Of a DNA stretch of 64,000 nt, positions 41,237 through 50,648 are shown one piece after another. The notes beneath the pieces were generated by a model. The model did not search any database. It had not been told where the DNA came from and worked only from the letters and a program-made list of their open reading frames with translations. Origin of the DNA: Desulfovibrio sp. 86 (GTDB lineage Bacteria; Desulfobacterota; Desulfovibrionia; Desulfovibrionales; Desulfovibrionaceae); assembly GCF_902702915.1 (NCBI RefSeq), contig NZ_LR738849.1:2868001-2932000 (forward strand). Reading direction: 5' to 3'. A program made the translations under genes and the position numbers. Numbering within the stretch: position 1 is the first letter of the stretch; the number at the start of each line of letters is the position of its first letter.

Positions 41237-43852
41237 TCAGGCTCCGGCTTCGGGCTGGGGCTGTCCGGCCTTGCGGCCGCCGCCAGAGGCGGCAGGCTTG
41301 CGCGGGCGGGCTGCCACGGTTTCCTTCTTGCTTTCTTCTTTGTTCTTGCGGTTCTTGTCCGTTCCGGAGGCTCCGCCACGGCTGCCCTTGTCTTCAAAGA
41401 CCAGGGGCAACAGTTCATCATAATGGTGCACAGGATGCACGGTTATGCGCTTGAGCAGTTCCTTGGGCACGTCTTCAAGATCCTTGGTGTTCTGCCAGGG
41501 AATGATCACGTGCTTGAGGCCGCGCGCCACACCCGCCAGAATCTTTTCCTTGATGCCGCCCACGGGCAGCACCCTACCCTGAAGGGTGATTTCACCGGTC
41601 ATGCACAGGTCTGCGCGCACGCGGCGTCCACTGAGGGCCGATATGAGGGCCGTCGTGAGCGTAACGCCCGCCGAAGGGCCGTCCTTGGGCGTAGCGCCAG
41701 CGGGCACGTGCACGTGGATGTCAAACTCGGACACAAAGGACGGGTTCACGCCCAGATCGTCGGCCCGACTGCGGATGTAGCTCAGGGCAGCCTGGGCGCT
41801 TTCCTTCATGACGTCGCCGAGCTGGCCGGTGAGGGTAAGGCCTCCCTTGCCCTTCATGACTGTGGCTTCCACGGTGAGCACTTCGCCGCCCGCAGGAGTC
41901 CAGGCCAGACCAAGAGCCATGCCGGGCATGAGCTTCTTTTCCTTTTCGTCCTCAATAAAGCGCGGCGCGCCCAGCAGCTTTTCCACATCGGCCGCGTCAA
42001 CCCTGAAGGGCCCCTTCTTGCCTTCGGCCTTGCGACGGGCCAGCTTGCGGCAGATGGACGACAGTTCGCGTTCAAGGTTGCGCAGGCCCGCTTCGCGCGT
42101 GTATTCCCTGATGACCTTTTCAAGGGCAGCGGCGTCCAGAATCACATCCTTTTCTTCCAGGCCGTTTTCCTTGATCTTTTTGGGCAGCAGATGCTTGCGC
42201 GCTATTTCGGCCTTTTCCTGCATGGTGTAGCCCGGCAGGGTGATGACTTCCATACGGTCGCGCAGGGCCGCCGGGATGGTCTCAAGGTGGTTGGCCGTGC
42301 ACAGGAACATAACCTTTGAAAGGTCAAAGGGCACATTCAGATAGTGGTCGCTGAAGGTGTAGTTCTGTTCCGGGTCCAGCACTTCCAGCAGGGCCGAAGA
42401 CGGGTCCCCCCTGAAGTCCGAACCGAGCTTGTCCACTTCGTCCAGCACAACAACCGGGTTGCGGGTGCCAGCCTGCTTGATGCTCTGGATGATGCGGCCA
42501 GGCATGGCACCAATATAGGTGCGCCTGTGCCCGCGTATTTCGGCCTCGTCGTGCATGCCGCCCAGTGAGAGTCTCTGGAACTTGCGTCCCATCGCGCGGG
42601 CGATGGAGCGGCCAAGAGACGTTTTGCCAACGCCTGGAGGGCCGGCGAAGCAGAGAATGGGTCCCTTGGACTGCGGATTCAGCTTGCGCACGCTCAGGAA
42701 CTCAAGGATGCGGTCCTTGACCTTTTCCAGCCCGCAGTGGTCTTCGTCCAGAATCTGCTTGGCGTAGGCTATGTCCAGCCTGTCGCGCGAAAGCTTCTTC
42801 CACGGCAGTTCCACCAGCCAGTCCAGGTAGGTACGCACCACGTTGGCCTCGGAGGAGTCCGCATGCATGCCCGCCAGGCGGCGCAGCTGCTTGTCTGCTT
42901 CCTTGCGCACGTCCTTGGGCAGACCTGCCTTGTTCAGGGCGGCCTTGAGGTTTTCCAGTTCTTCTTCGCCTTCTTCATCCTTGTCGCCCAGCTCGGTGCG
43001 GATGGCCTTGAGCTGTTCGCGCAGGAAGTAGTCCTTCTGGGCCTTGTCCATACCCTCGCGGGCAGAACTCTGAATGCGCGCCTGGACGGTGGCCACCTCG
43101 ACTTCACGCTGCAGCTGGGTGTTGACCAGCATAAGGCGATCCAGCGGATCTTCGGCCTCCAGAATGCGCTGGGCGTCGGCCGTCTTCATGCGCATGTTGG
43201 CGGCAATGAGATCAGCCAGGCGGCCGGGATCGTCCACGCCCTGCAAAACTGCCAGCACGTCAGGCGAGGAGAGCCCGCGCAGAGAAAGCACTTTTTCGCT
43301 TTGCTCGCGCACGGAGCGCAACAGCGCCTCCACTGTGGGGTCTATCTTGGGCGTGGTTTCGGACAGGGTTTCAATATGCGCCTCAAGGAAGGGCTCAACC
43401 TGGCTGAAACTGCGCACACGGGCGCGGCTCACGCCCTGCACAAGAATCTTCACCCGCGAGTCGGGCATCTTGAGCATGCGCATGACCTGCACCACGGTGC
43501 CTACCGTATACAGGTCGTCCGGGCCGGGGTCTTCGGTGCTTTCTTCTTTCTGGGCGCAAACGAGCAGATGCCGTCCGTTCTTGAGAGCGGCGTCCACTGC
43601 CTGAACCGATTTTTCACGCCCAATGAAGAGAGGCAAAATCATGTAGTTAAAAATAACCACGTCGCGCACGGGCAGAACCGGCAAGGTGTCGGGTATGCTC
43701 TGCATGGCGGCGGTCAGGCCGCCTTCGCCTTCAGCCACATCCTGCGCGAGAGGGTTGGCGTCCCGCTGTTCTTCATTTTCAACGTCCGGACCCGCAGTGG
43801 AATCGGTTCCATCCAGGTTCAACAAATGGTTCTTTTCATTATAATCAGCCAT
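41237..43852 (-). CDS. lon: ATP-dependent Lon protease
   Basis: An 871-aa serine protease of the AAA+ class that degrades damaged and regulatory proteins. It has an N-terminal substrate domain (LPVLPVRDVVIFNYMILPLF), Walker A CFAGPPGVGKTSLGRS, Walker B VVVLDEVDK, and a protease domain with Ser727 in KDGPSAGVTL and Lys770 in GGIKEKILAG, the S-K dyad. Both ends carry extra charged tails; the last ~45 residues are Lys/Gly-rich (NRKNKEESKKE) and may be disordered. It lies 18 bp after radC and 5 bp before prmC. Confidence 0.98.
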   Translation of the reverse strand: MADYNEKNHLLNLDGTDSTAGPDVENEEQRDANPLAQDVAEGEGGLTAAMQSIPDTLPVLPVRDVVIFNYMILPLFIGREKSVQAVDAALKNGRHLLVCAQKEESTEDPGPDDLYTVGTVVQVMRMLKMPDSRVKILVQGVSRARVRSFSQVEPFLEAHIETLSETTPKIDPTVEALLRSVREQSEKVLSLRGLSSPDVLAVLQGVDDPGRLADLIAANMRMKTADAQRILEAEDPLDRLMLVNTQLQREVEVATVQARIQSSAREGMDKAQKDYFLREQLKAIRTELGDKDEEGEEELENLKAALNKAGLPKDVRKEADKQLRRLAGMHADSSEANVVRTYLDWLVELPWKKLSRDRLDIAYAKQILDEDHCGLEKVKDRILEFLSVRKLNPQSKGPILCFAGPPGVGKTSLGRSIARAMGRKFQRLSLGGMHDEAEIRGHRRTYIGAMPGRIIQSIKQAGTRNPVVVLDEVDKLGSDFRGDPSSALLEVLDPEQNYTFSDHYLNVPFDLSKVMFLCTANHLETIPAALRDRMEVITLPGYTMQEKAEIARKHLLPKKIKENGLEEKDVILDAAALEKVIREYTREAGLRNLERELSSICRKLARRKAEGKKGPFRVDAADVEKLLGAPRFIEDEKEKKLMPGMALGLAWTPAGGEVLTVEATVMKGKGGLTLTGQLGDVMKESAQAALSYIRSRADDLGVNPSFVSEFDIHVHVPAGATPKDGPSAGVTLTTALISALSGRRVRADLCMTGEITLQGRVLPVGGIKEKILAGVARGLKHVIIPWQNTKDLEDVPKELLKRITVHPVHHYDELLPLVFEDKGSRGGASGTDKNRKNKEESKKETVAARPRKPAASGGGRKAGQPQPEAGA

Positions 43853-43870
43853 ATACTCTCCCTGACTGCC

Positions 43871-44560
43871 TTAAATGGTCTGCATCTGCGTGATGCTGTA
43901 GCAGTCTCCCTCAGTAACGATAACATGATCCAGAAAGCGCAGGCCCAGTTGCGGCGCAAGTCTTTGCAGCTCGGCGGTGAAAGCTTTGTCTGCTTCGGAA
44001 GGCGCGGGGTTGCCGCCGGGATGGTTGTGCACCATTATGATGCCGCTGGCCTTGCGCAGCAGCGCGGCCTCGAATACTTCTCTGGGCTGCATTGAAACCT
44101 CCGCGATACCGCCGCGCCGCAGACATTCCCAGGCGGTAAGCCTGTTGCGCTGGTCCACCAGCGCCAGCCAGCACTCCTCGTGCGGGCAGCCCGCCAACCG
44201 GCTCTGGGCCATGCGGGCCACGGCTTCCGGCGTGACCAGCACTTCTCTTTTACGCATGGCCGAAGCCACATAGCGGCTGCGGACTTCGCGCAAGACCTGA
44301 AAATAGGTCATCAGTCCTGGTCCGAAACCGGGCACTGCAAGAAGTTCGTCGGGCCGGGCGTCCATGACGCCCCGGATGCTGCCAAAGCGCTGGAGCAATT
44401 CCTTGGCCAGAGGTTTGGTGTCCTTGCGTGTGAGCCCGTAGCCCAACAGCAGTTCCAGAACCTCATAGTCAGCCACAGCGGCCGGTTCATGCTCGAAACG
44501 CTCACGCAGCCGGGCTCTGTGCCCTGCGTGCAGTTGTATGGGGCCTGGCTTTGCTGTCAT
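43871..44560 (-). CDS. radC: RadC family protein (JAB1/MPN domain)
   Basis: A 229-aa protein with an N-terminal helix-hairpin-helix part (DTKPLAKELLQRFGS...LLAVPGFGP) and a C-terminal JAMM motif MVHNHPGGNPAPSEADKAF, with the His-x-His, Ser and Asp that bind zinc. The family's role is still uncertain; an early link to DNA repair was not upheld, and a peptidase-like function is suggested by the fold. I chose the ATG at 44560; the open frame reaches a TTG at 44632, which adds an unconserved leader. It lies between holA and lon. Confidence 0.93.
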   Translation of the reverse strand: MTAKPGPIQLHAGHRARLRERFEHEPAAVADYEVLELLLGYGLTRKDTKPLAKELLQRFGSIRGVMDARPDELLAVPGFGPGLMTYFQVLREVRSRYVASAMRKREVLVTPEAVARMAQSRLAGCPHEECWLALVDQRNRLTAWECLRRGGIAEVSMQPREVFEAALLRKASGIIMVHNHPGGNPAPSEADKAFTAELQRLAPQLGLRFLDHVIVTEGDCYSITQMQTI

Positions 44561-44662
44561 AATGTAAGCAGTCTTGGAGGTTATGCAAGAGGCAGGGATA
44601 TGACTATAGGGATTTTGCCCGTTTTGGGCCAATAAATAAAGGGATTTCTGGCAGCACGAGGG

Positions 44663-45754
44663 TCATGCCCTGCCCTGAACCTGGCCCCGAGCCTGGCCCT
44701 GGGCCCTGGCAAATAGAGCCGTCATGCGCGTGGCCAGAAAATCCAGGCTCTGTTCGGGACTGCGGCGGCCGCTTTTGACATGCAGTTCGGCATCCACCAC
44801 AAGGGACATGCCCTGCGCGATGCCTTCAGGCCCAAGGCGCTGGGCAAGCTGTTTTTTGGCCCCGGATTCCTGGGGGCGCATACGAGGATTTTCACCAGCC
44901 TGACACTGCCATAAAAGGCGCAGTTCACGGGCCAGCAGGGCAAGAAGCGAAAACAGCAGGCTGTCGCCGTCCTTGCTGCGCGCAAGCTCTCTCCACACGG
45001 CGGGCAGATTGCCTGCCTGCATGTGACGGATGCAGGCGAAAACGTCGCATTCCGGGCTCCACGAGGCTGTGGATATCAAGGCCAGACTTATGTCCTGCTC
45101 GCGGCTGCCGGAAACAGCGCCAGCGGCGGCGTTGGCGGCGTCGTCAGCGTCCAGCATGGCGGCGCGGAGCAGAAGCAGCTTTTCCAGTTCGTTTTCAATG
45201 GCCAGGGCGTCGGGCGGGACGGAAGCGCAGAACTGCTCCAGGGCGTCAGCTTCAAACCGCAGGTTCAGCGACTGGCAGCGTTGCAGCACGTGTTTTTTCA
45301 CAGTGCGTTCATTGAGCCCTTCATGCCGCCATATCCAGCCCTGTTTGTCGGCAAAGGCCATGCAGGGCAATTTGCCGAGATGGGCCGGAATCTTGGGCTG
45401 GCCACGTTCCCAGTTGACCTCAAGGCAGAAGAAGGGCCAGCACTGCTCCGAGGGACGGGCCAGGGCGTGGGAGATTTTTTTCCATACTGCCGCCGGCCAC
45501 TGGTTGGCTTGCCTGATAATCAGGGCGCGCGGCGCGCCGAAGAGTCCTTGAAGCGTCAGATGCTCCCAAAAGCGCTGCGGCGGTTCTTCATCACCCCAGT
45601 AGACATGCCTTTCCCACTGCTCGGGAGCGGCCTGGGGCATGAGGCCGCCTCCGGCCGCAGGAGGATGGGCCGCCAGCATCCTGTTCAGATGGGCGCGCAG
45701 CAGTTGTCCGTCAGGGCAGACAAGAAAGGAAAATCCTGGATGGGGAGTGCTCAT
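44663..45754 (-). CDS. holA: DNA polymerase III delta subunit
   Basis: The clamp-loader subunit that opens the beta clamp. It is 363 aa with the HolA plan: an N-terminal AAA-like domain without Walker motifs (QGLFGAPRALIIRQANQ), a middle lid (LAIENELEKLLLL) and a C-terminal collar (LLFSLLALLARELRLLWQ). Sequence is divergent, as is usual in this family. An Ala/Gln/Arg repeat tail (ARAQGQARGQVQGRA) ends it. Its ribosome-binding site is weak. Upstream lie two dispersed repeats. Confidence 0.88.
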   Translation of the reverse strand: MSTPHPGFSFLVCPDGQLLRAHLNRMLAAHPPAAGGGLMPQAAPEQWERHVYWGDEEPPQRFWEHLTLQGLFGAPRALIIRQANQWPAAVWKKISHALARPSEQCWPFFCLEVNWERGQPKIPAHLGKLPCMAFADKQGWIWRHEGLNERTVKKHVLQRCQSLNLRFEADALEQFCASVPPDALAIENELEKLLLLRAAMLDADDAANAAAGAVSGSREQDISLALISTASWSPECDVFACIRHMQAGNLPAVWRELARSKDGDSLLFSLLALLARELRLLWQCQAGENPRMRPQESGAKKQLAQRLGPEGIAQGMSLVVDAELHVKSGRRSPEQSLDFLATRMTALFARAQGQARGQVQGRA

Positions 45755-45775
45755 GTTTGTATGCCGTACAGTTAT

Positions 45776-45826
45776 GGAAACGCTGATTTATTCCGTTTGG
45801 CTGCGTTGCTTCCCTTTTTTTGAAAC
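45776..45826 (-). repeat. ~50-bp dispersed repeat, copy 1
   Basis: Read on the minus strand it is TGTTTCAAAAAAAGGGAAGC followed by AACGCAGCCAAACGGAATAA and ATCAGCGTTTCC. It matches 52459-52508 with few changes, and its second half recurs at 61079-61112. Confidence 0.8.
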
Positions 45827-45911
45827 AGTCGAGGACGGAAGAGTCCACTCCTGCTTGAAAAAAGATCGCGCCTTGCCAAACGAAATACCAGCGCGTTTCC
45901 AAAAGATTCTT

Positions 45912-46061
45912 TAGAGCAGATTAACTTTGAGAATGTTCATTCTCAAAGTTTAAGGCACGCTCACTACGGCGTTTAACCGCGCAGGTAAACTGCGCTTGCG
46001 CCTCCGCGGCGGGCGTCTGCTCCCGCATCCGCCAGAGCAATTTCAAAGAGAAATTGCTCTA
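45912..46061. repeat. Mosaic repeat F (short divergent form)
   Basis: Bounded by a TAGAGCAGATTAACTTTGAG hairpin and an AGAGCAATTTCAAAGAGAAATTGCTCTA hairpin half (the latter matches the left hairpin of repeat E). The interior differs and lacks the 31-bp and 86-bp modules. Confidence 0.7.
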
Positions 46062-46140
46062 ATCAGTGCTTCTTTAGAAAGAAAGCAGCCAAGACAGTAC
46101 CATACCGATAAACGCTTTTTCAGGGAAGGGGAAAGGAGAA

Positions 46141-46167
46141 GGGGCGCTTTTTTGAAAAAAGCGCCCC
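46141..46167. terminator. Perfect palindromic hairpin between leuS and holA
   Basis: GGGGCGCTTTTTT and its complement around a single base. The T-run within the stem makes it terminator-like on either strand. Confidence 0.6.
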
Positions 46168-46318
46168 TTTCCATATATATTTCATGCGGCCGGACTGGGC
46201 CTGACCAGGGAGGATACATTTTACGATGCGTGATGCCTGAAAGATGCTGCCGCCGAACTTCCCGCCTCAGATCAAAAAACGCTTTGTACCATGACAAGAG
46301 TTTTAGGGGGTGGAGGCG

Positions 46319-46357
46319 TGGGGGAGGAGACCCTTTTGCAAAAGGGTCCCTCCCCCA
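46319..46357 (-). repeat. GGGGGAGG long-hairpin repeat, copy 2
   Basis: Nearly identical to copy 1, including the flanking GTTTTAGGGGGTGG (copy 1 GGTTTTAGGGGGTGGGGG). It begins about 30 bp after the leuS stop on the minus strand and is its probable terminator. Confidence 0.78.
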
Positions 46358-46388
46358 CAAAGCATTCCAAAAATGATATACCTACGCC

Positions 46389-48902
46389 CTAGTTGGCCAC
46401 GATGTTGACCAGTTTGCCCGGCACCACCACCACCTTGCGCACGGTGAGGCCGGCCAGATGGCGCTGTACCGAACTGTCGGCCAGGGCAGCGGCTTCCATA
46501 GCGGCCTTGTCCGCCCCGGCGGGAACTTCCACCGTGCCGCGCAGCTTTCCATTGACCTGGAGCGCCACGGTAAGCATGTCCTGGGCCATGGCGGTCTCGT
46601 TCCATTCCGGCCAGAGTTCTTCGGAAACAGTGGTCTTGTGACCAAGGCGTTGCCAGAGTTCTTCGCAGATGTGCGGGGTGATGGGGGCGAGCAGGGTTAT
46701 GGCCGTGCTCATGGCAGAAGAGAACACACGCCGATCAGCCTCGCTCATGCTCAGTTTTTCCCGCGAAAGGTACATGGCATTGACCAGTTCCATAACAGCG
46801 GCGATGGCCGTGTTGAACTGGAAGCGGTCGCTCATGTCTTCCCTGACCTTCTTCACCGTGAGGTGCTCACGGCGGCGCAGGTCGCGGGCTTCAGGGCTTG
46901 TGGCGTCCTGATCGGTGGCGGCGCAGGCCGTGAGGGGCAGCAGGCGTTCCTGCTCTTCCATAAACAGCCGCCATACGCGGCCAATAAAGCGCGAGGCCCC
47001 CTCGATGCCGGAATCGGACCAGTCAAAGTCTCGCTCCGCAGGGGCGGCAAAAAGACAGAACAGGCGCACGGTATCCGCACCGTATTTTTGGATCATGGTC
47101 GTGGGATCGACCACGTTGCCCTTGGATTTGGACATCTTGCCGCCGTCTTTGAGCACCATGCCCTGAGTGAGCAGGTTCTTGAAGGGTTCGGCAAAGTCCG
47201 CCGGGAAGAAACCCATGTCGCGGAGCACCTTGGTGAAGAAGCGGGAGTAGAGCAGGTGCAAAATGGCGTGCTCCACGCCGCCGATGTACTGGTCCACAGG
47301 CAGCCAGTACTTGATGGCGTCCGCATCAAAAGGCGCTTCAGTGTCTCGGGCGCTGGTGTAGCGGGCGAAATACCAGGACGATTCCACAAAGGTGTCCATG
47401 GTGTCTGTTTCGCGGCGGGCAGGGCCGCCGCACTTGGGGCATGCGCAGTTCACGAACGAGGGAGTGTCGGCCAGAGGCGAGCGCCCATCGCTGTGCGTTT
47501 TTACGTCCAGGGGCAGGAGCACGGGAAGGTTTTCTTCCTTTTCGGGCACAACGCCGCACGCATCACAGTAGATCATGGGGATTGGCGAACCCCAGTAGCG
47601 CTGGCGCGAGATGTTCCAGTCGCGCAGGCGAAACTGCACTGTGGCCTTGCCCTTGCCTTCTTTTTCAAGGCTCTGGGCCACGGCCTTTTTGCCGTCTTCA
47701 TTGGGCATGCCGTCAAAGGAGCCGGAATTGACCATGACGCCGTCAGCGGTGAAGGCCTCGGTCATGCTTTCCGAATCCAGTACCTCGCCAGCGGGGCTTA
47801 TGACCACGCGCAGGGGCAGGTCGTATTTGCGGGCGAATTCGAAATCGCGCTGGTCGTGGGCGGGTACGCCCATGACCGCGCCCGTGCCGTAGTCGGCCAG
47901 CACAAAGTTGCCGAGCCACAGCGGCACGCGCTGCCCCGTGAACGGGTGTATGGCGTAAGCGCCGGTGAAGATGCCCTCTTTTTCCACCCCGTCGGACTGG
48001 CGATCCAGGCGGTCCATATTGCGGATGCGTTCCACAAAGGCGCGCACTTCCGCAGCGTTGGGATAGTCCGCAATGAGCTTTTCCACCAGGGGATGCTCGG
48101 GGGCCAGCGTCATGAAGGTGACGCCAAACACCGTGTCGGGCCTGGTTGTAAAGACGTCTATGCCCTGTACGCCTTCAATGGCTTTTTCAAGGCCAAAGGC
48201 AATGGCCGCGCCCGTGGACTTGCCGATCCAGTTGCGCTGCATGGCAATGACGCGGTCAGGCCAGTCGCCTTCAAGCTTGTTGAGATCGTCCAGCAGTTCG
48301 TCGCCATAGGCGGTGATTTTGAGAAACCACTGCGTGAGGTCTTTCTGCTCCACACGGCTGTCGCAGCGCCAGCACAGGCCGTCAATGACCTGCTCGTTGG
48401 CCAGCACCGTATGACAGGACGGGCACCAGTTCTGCGGGGCTTTTTTGCGGTAGACAAGGCCCTTTTCAAACATGCGCACAAAAAACATCTGTTCCCAGCG
48501 GTAGTATTCGGGACGGCAGGTGGCGATTTCGCGGGACCAGTCGTAGGAATAGCCCAGGCGTTTCTGCTGGGCGCGCATATTGCGTATGTTGGCGTAGGTC
48601 CACTCGGCGGGGTGGGTATTGTTTTTTATGGCCGCATTTTCAGCGGGCAGACCAAAGGCGTCCCAGCCCATGGGATGCAGGACGTTGAAGCCCTGCATGC
48701 GTTTGCTGCGAGCCACCACGTCGCCAATGGAATAGTTGCGCACGTGCCCCATGTGGATGTTGCCCGAAGGATAGGGGAACATCTCCAGCACATAGTACTT
48801 GGGCTTGCTGCTTTCATGGCTGCAGGCAAAAGAATTGTCAGCCTGCCAGCGGGCCTGCCATTTTTCTTCTATAGCTTGGGGATTATAGCGTTCTTGTGTC
48901 AT
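46389..48902 (-). CDS. leuS: Leucyl-tRNA synthetase
   Basis: An 837-aa class I synthetase. The HIGH-type motif is YPSGNIHMGHVRNYSIGD near the N-terminus. A CP1 editing domain follows (TRPDTVFGVTFM; MGVPAHDQRDFEFA with the editing Asp), then the KMSKS loop (GGKMSKSKGNVVDP) and an anticodon-binding C-terminal part. I chose ATG 48902 (MTQERYNPQAIEEKW); the open frame extends further without conservation. It follows nusB by 13 bp at the end of the fab-rib operon. Confidence 0.98.
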   Translation of the reverse strand: MTQERYNPQAIEEKWQARWQADNSFACSHESSKPKYYVLEMFPYPSGNIHMGHVRNYSIGDVVARSKRMQGFNVLHPMGWDAFGLPAENAAIKNNTHPAEWTYANIRNMRAQQKRLGYSYDWSREIATCRPEYYRWEQMFFVRMFEKGLVYRKKAPQNWCPSCHTVLANEQVIDGLCWRCDSRVEQKDLTQWFLKITAYGDELLDDLNKLEGDWPDRVIAMQRNWIGKSTGAAIAFGLEKAIEGVQGIDVFTTRPDTVFGVTFMTLAPEHPLVEKLIADYPNAAEVRAFVERIRNMDRLDRQSDGVEKEGIFTGAYAIHPFTGQRVPLWLGNFVLADYGTGAVMGVPAHDQRDFEFARKYDLPLRVVISPAGEVLDSESMTEAFTADGVMVNSGSFDGMPNEDGKKAVAQSLEKEGKGKATVQFRLRDWNISRQRYWGSPIPMIYCDACGVVPEKEENLPVLLPLDVKTHSDGRSPLADTPSFVNCACPKCGGPARRETDTMDTFVESSWYFARYTSARDTEAPFDADAIKYWLPVDQYIGGVEHAILHLLYSRFFTKVLRDMGFFPADFAEPFKNLLTQGMVLKDGGKMSKSKGNVVDPTTMIQKYGADTVRLFCLFAAPAERDFDWSDSGIEGASRFIGRVWRLFMEEQERLLPLTACAATDQDATSPEARDLRRREHLTVKKVREDMSDRFQFNTAIAAVMELVNAMYLSREKLSMSEADRRVFSSAMSTAITLLAPITPHICEELWQRLGHKTTVSEELWPEWNETAMAQDMLTVALQVNGKLRGTVEVPAGADKAAMEAAALADSSVQRHLAGLTVRKVVVVPGKLVNIVAN

Positions 48903-48915
48903 GGGGCATACCGGT

Positions 48916-49410
48916 TCAGATGGAGGGATTGGCGGACGGGGCGAGCCTTTGCAGTTCGCCTGCATCAAGGGCCTTGGCCACGGCGTCGAGAATGCCGTTG
49001 ATAAAATTCTTGGCATTGCCTTCGCCGAACTGGCGGCTTAGTTCCAGGGCCTCATTGATGGAGACCTTCGGCGGCACGTCGTTGCGGAACAAAAGCTCAT
49101 ACACGGCCAGACGCAGCAGTGTCAGCTCCACCCGGCCCATGCGGTCCACGCGCCAGTTGTGCGAAAAGCGGGTAATGGCATCGTCCAGGGCGGCGCTGTT
49201 GCTCCAGACCCCCTGCACCAGTTCCCAGGAAAAGCCGCTGGCATCAACGGGAACGCCGCTTTCTTCACTGCGCGCGAGGTTGTCCGGCGAGGTGCGGAAA
49301 CTGCGGCGCAGCTCCTCAAGAGTATTGGCCGGCGTAAAGGAAAGGCCGTACAAAACCTGAAAAGCCAGTTCGCGTTCGCCGCGCCGTGTTGCATTTTTGG
49401 CCTTGGCCAT
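48916..49410 (-). CDS. nusB: Transcription antitermination factor NusB
   Basis: A 164-aa all-helical RNA-binding protein that, with S10, binds boxA in rRNA leaders. It has RRGERELAFQVLYGLSF at the N-terminus and the conserved VPPKVSINEALELSRQFGEG...FINGILDAVAKAL at the C-terminus. It is longer than E. coli NusB (139 aa) because of an insert in the middle (DNLARSEESGVPVDA). It starts 3 bp after ribH; the ribH-nusB pair is widely conserved. Confidence 0.96.
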   Translation of the reverse strand: MAKAKNATRRGERELAFQVLYGLSFTPANTLEELRRSFRTSPDNLARSEESGVPVDASGFSWELVQGVWSNSAALDDAITRFSHNWRVDRMGRVELTLLRLAVYELLFRNDVPPKVSINEALELSRQFGEGNAKNFINGILDAVAKALDAGELQRLAPSANPSI

Positions 49411-49413
49411 GGG

Positions 49414-49884
49414 TTACAACTGCTCCATGACGCGGATGGTTTCCAGCATGGCGGCGGCAGCTTCCACGCCCTTGTTGCCAGCCTTGGAACCGGCACGCTC
49501 AATGGCCTGCTCGATATTGTCGCAGGTGAGCAGACCAAAACCGATGGGCGTGCTGTGCTCCAGCATGCAGTGGGCAATGCCCTTGGTGGCTTCGGCGCAG
49601 ACGTACTCAAAATGCGGAGTGCCGCCACGGATGACGGCGCCAAGGGCGAGAATGCCGTCGTATTTGCCGGAGGCCGCGAGCTTCTTGCAAATCAGGGGCA
49701 TTTCGAAAGCGCCGGGGATACGCACAAGCGTGATGTTTTCGGAGGCAAGGCCGTGGCGCTCCAGATAGTCGAGAGCGCCGCCCACCAGGCGGTCCACAAT
49801 AAAATCGTTGAAGCGGGTGGCCACAATGGCCACTTTAAGGCCCTTGGCGTCCAACTGGCCCGCAATGGTTGTCATAGTGCTCAT
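49414..49884 (-). CDS. ribH: 6,7-dimethyl-8-ribityllumazine synthase
   Basis: It joins 5-amino-6-ribitylaminouracil and dihydroxybutanone phosphate in riboflavin synthesis. It is 156 aa. Substrate-binding blocks [52 protein letters not shown] and [10 protein letters not shown] are all present. ATG 49884 has GAGGAG upstream. It lies after ribE and before nusB. Confidence 0.98.
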   Translation of the reverse strand: MSTMTTIAGQLDAKGLKVAIVATRFNDFIVDRLVGGALDYLERHGLASENITLVRIPGAFEMPLICKKLAASGKYDGILALGAVIRGGTPHFEYVCAEATKGIAHCMLEHSTPIGFGLLTCDNIEQAIERAGSKAGNKGVEAAAAMLETIRVMEQL

Positions 49885-49970
49885 GGCAACTCCTCGGCGC
49901 ATGGTGTGCGCAGTTCATTCTATAGTGATACGATTGCAAAAACGACAGAGGGCACGACCCCGGGTCACGC

Positions 49971-50642
49971 CTACAAAAAACCCTGACGCAGCAGAAAATC
50001 CATGTTCAGCCCTGCGGCTTTGGGGGCGGCGGTGTCGCCGCTGGCGGCGGCAGCCCACGGACGCAGCAGGTTGCGCACGTACTTGCCGATGAGGTCAGTT
50101 TCCATATTGACGGATACACCCGGACGCCAGTGCAGCATGGTGGTGCGCTTCTGGGTGTCGGGTATGATGTTGACCTCAAGAAAATCCGGGCCGCAATCAT
50201 TGACTGTAAGGCTGATGCCGTCAAGGGTCACCGAACCCTTGGGGATGACCTCGACGCCAAATTCTGCGGGAAAGGCAATGCGGCAGCGCAGGGACTGGCC
50301 CGCCTGGCGCACTTCGCGCACGGTGGCGATGCAATCCACATGGCCGCTCACAAGGTGACCGCCCAGGCGGTCGCCCAGGGCCAGGGCCCGCTCAAGATTG
50401 ACGAGATGCCCTGTTTGCAGCCCCCCCAGGGTGGTGCGCGAAAGTGTCTCGTTTGAAGCATAGGCCGTATACGTGTCTGTCCCGTGCTCTTCCACGGAAA
50501 GGCAGGCTCCGTTGACGGCTATGGATTCGCCATCCTCAATATCAGGCAGGGTAAAAAGCGGACGCAGGCAAATACGGCACTCGCCGCCGGTTCTGCGCAA
50601 GGAGCGCACCTCGCCCTGCCCCTGAATTATGCCTGTAAACAT
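49971..50642 (-). CDS. ribE: Riboflavin synthase alpha subunit
   Basis: It dismutates two lumazines to riboflavin. It is 223 aa with two tandem lumazine-binding barrels: MFTGIIQGQGEVRSL...SIAVNGACLSV and GHLVSGHVDCIATVREV...GSVTLDGISLTVND. The MFTGI start and the two repeated halves are diagnostic. It starts 6 bp after ribD. The spacer to ribH is 86 bp and contains no ribBA gene. Confidence 0.97.
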   Translation of the reverse strand: MFTGIIQGQGEVRSLRRTGGECRICLRPLFTLPDIEDGESIAVNGACLSVEEHGTDTYTAYASNETLSRTTLGGLQTGHLVNLERALALGDRLGGHLVSGHVDCIATVREVRQAGQSLRCRIAFPAEFGVEVIPKGSVTLDGISLTVNDCGPDFLEVNIIPDTQKRTTMLHWRPGVSVNMETDLIGKYVRNLLRPWAAAASGDTAAPKAAGLNMDFLLRQGFL

Positions 50643-50648
50643 GAGATC

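Noticed and set aside
44561..44632. N-terminal extension of radC from a TTG
   Set aside because: The extra residues are unconserved and the usual RadC length is reached from ATG 44560.
46458..49001. An 847-codon plus-strand open frame
   Set aside because: Antisense shadow of leuS; the leuS frame has all class I synthetase motifs.
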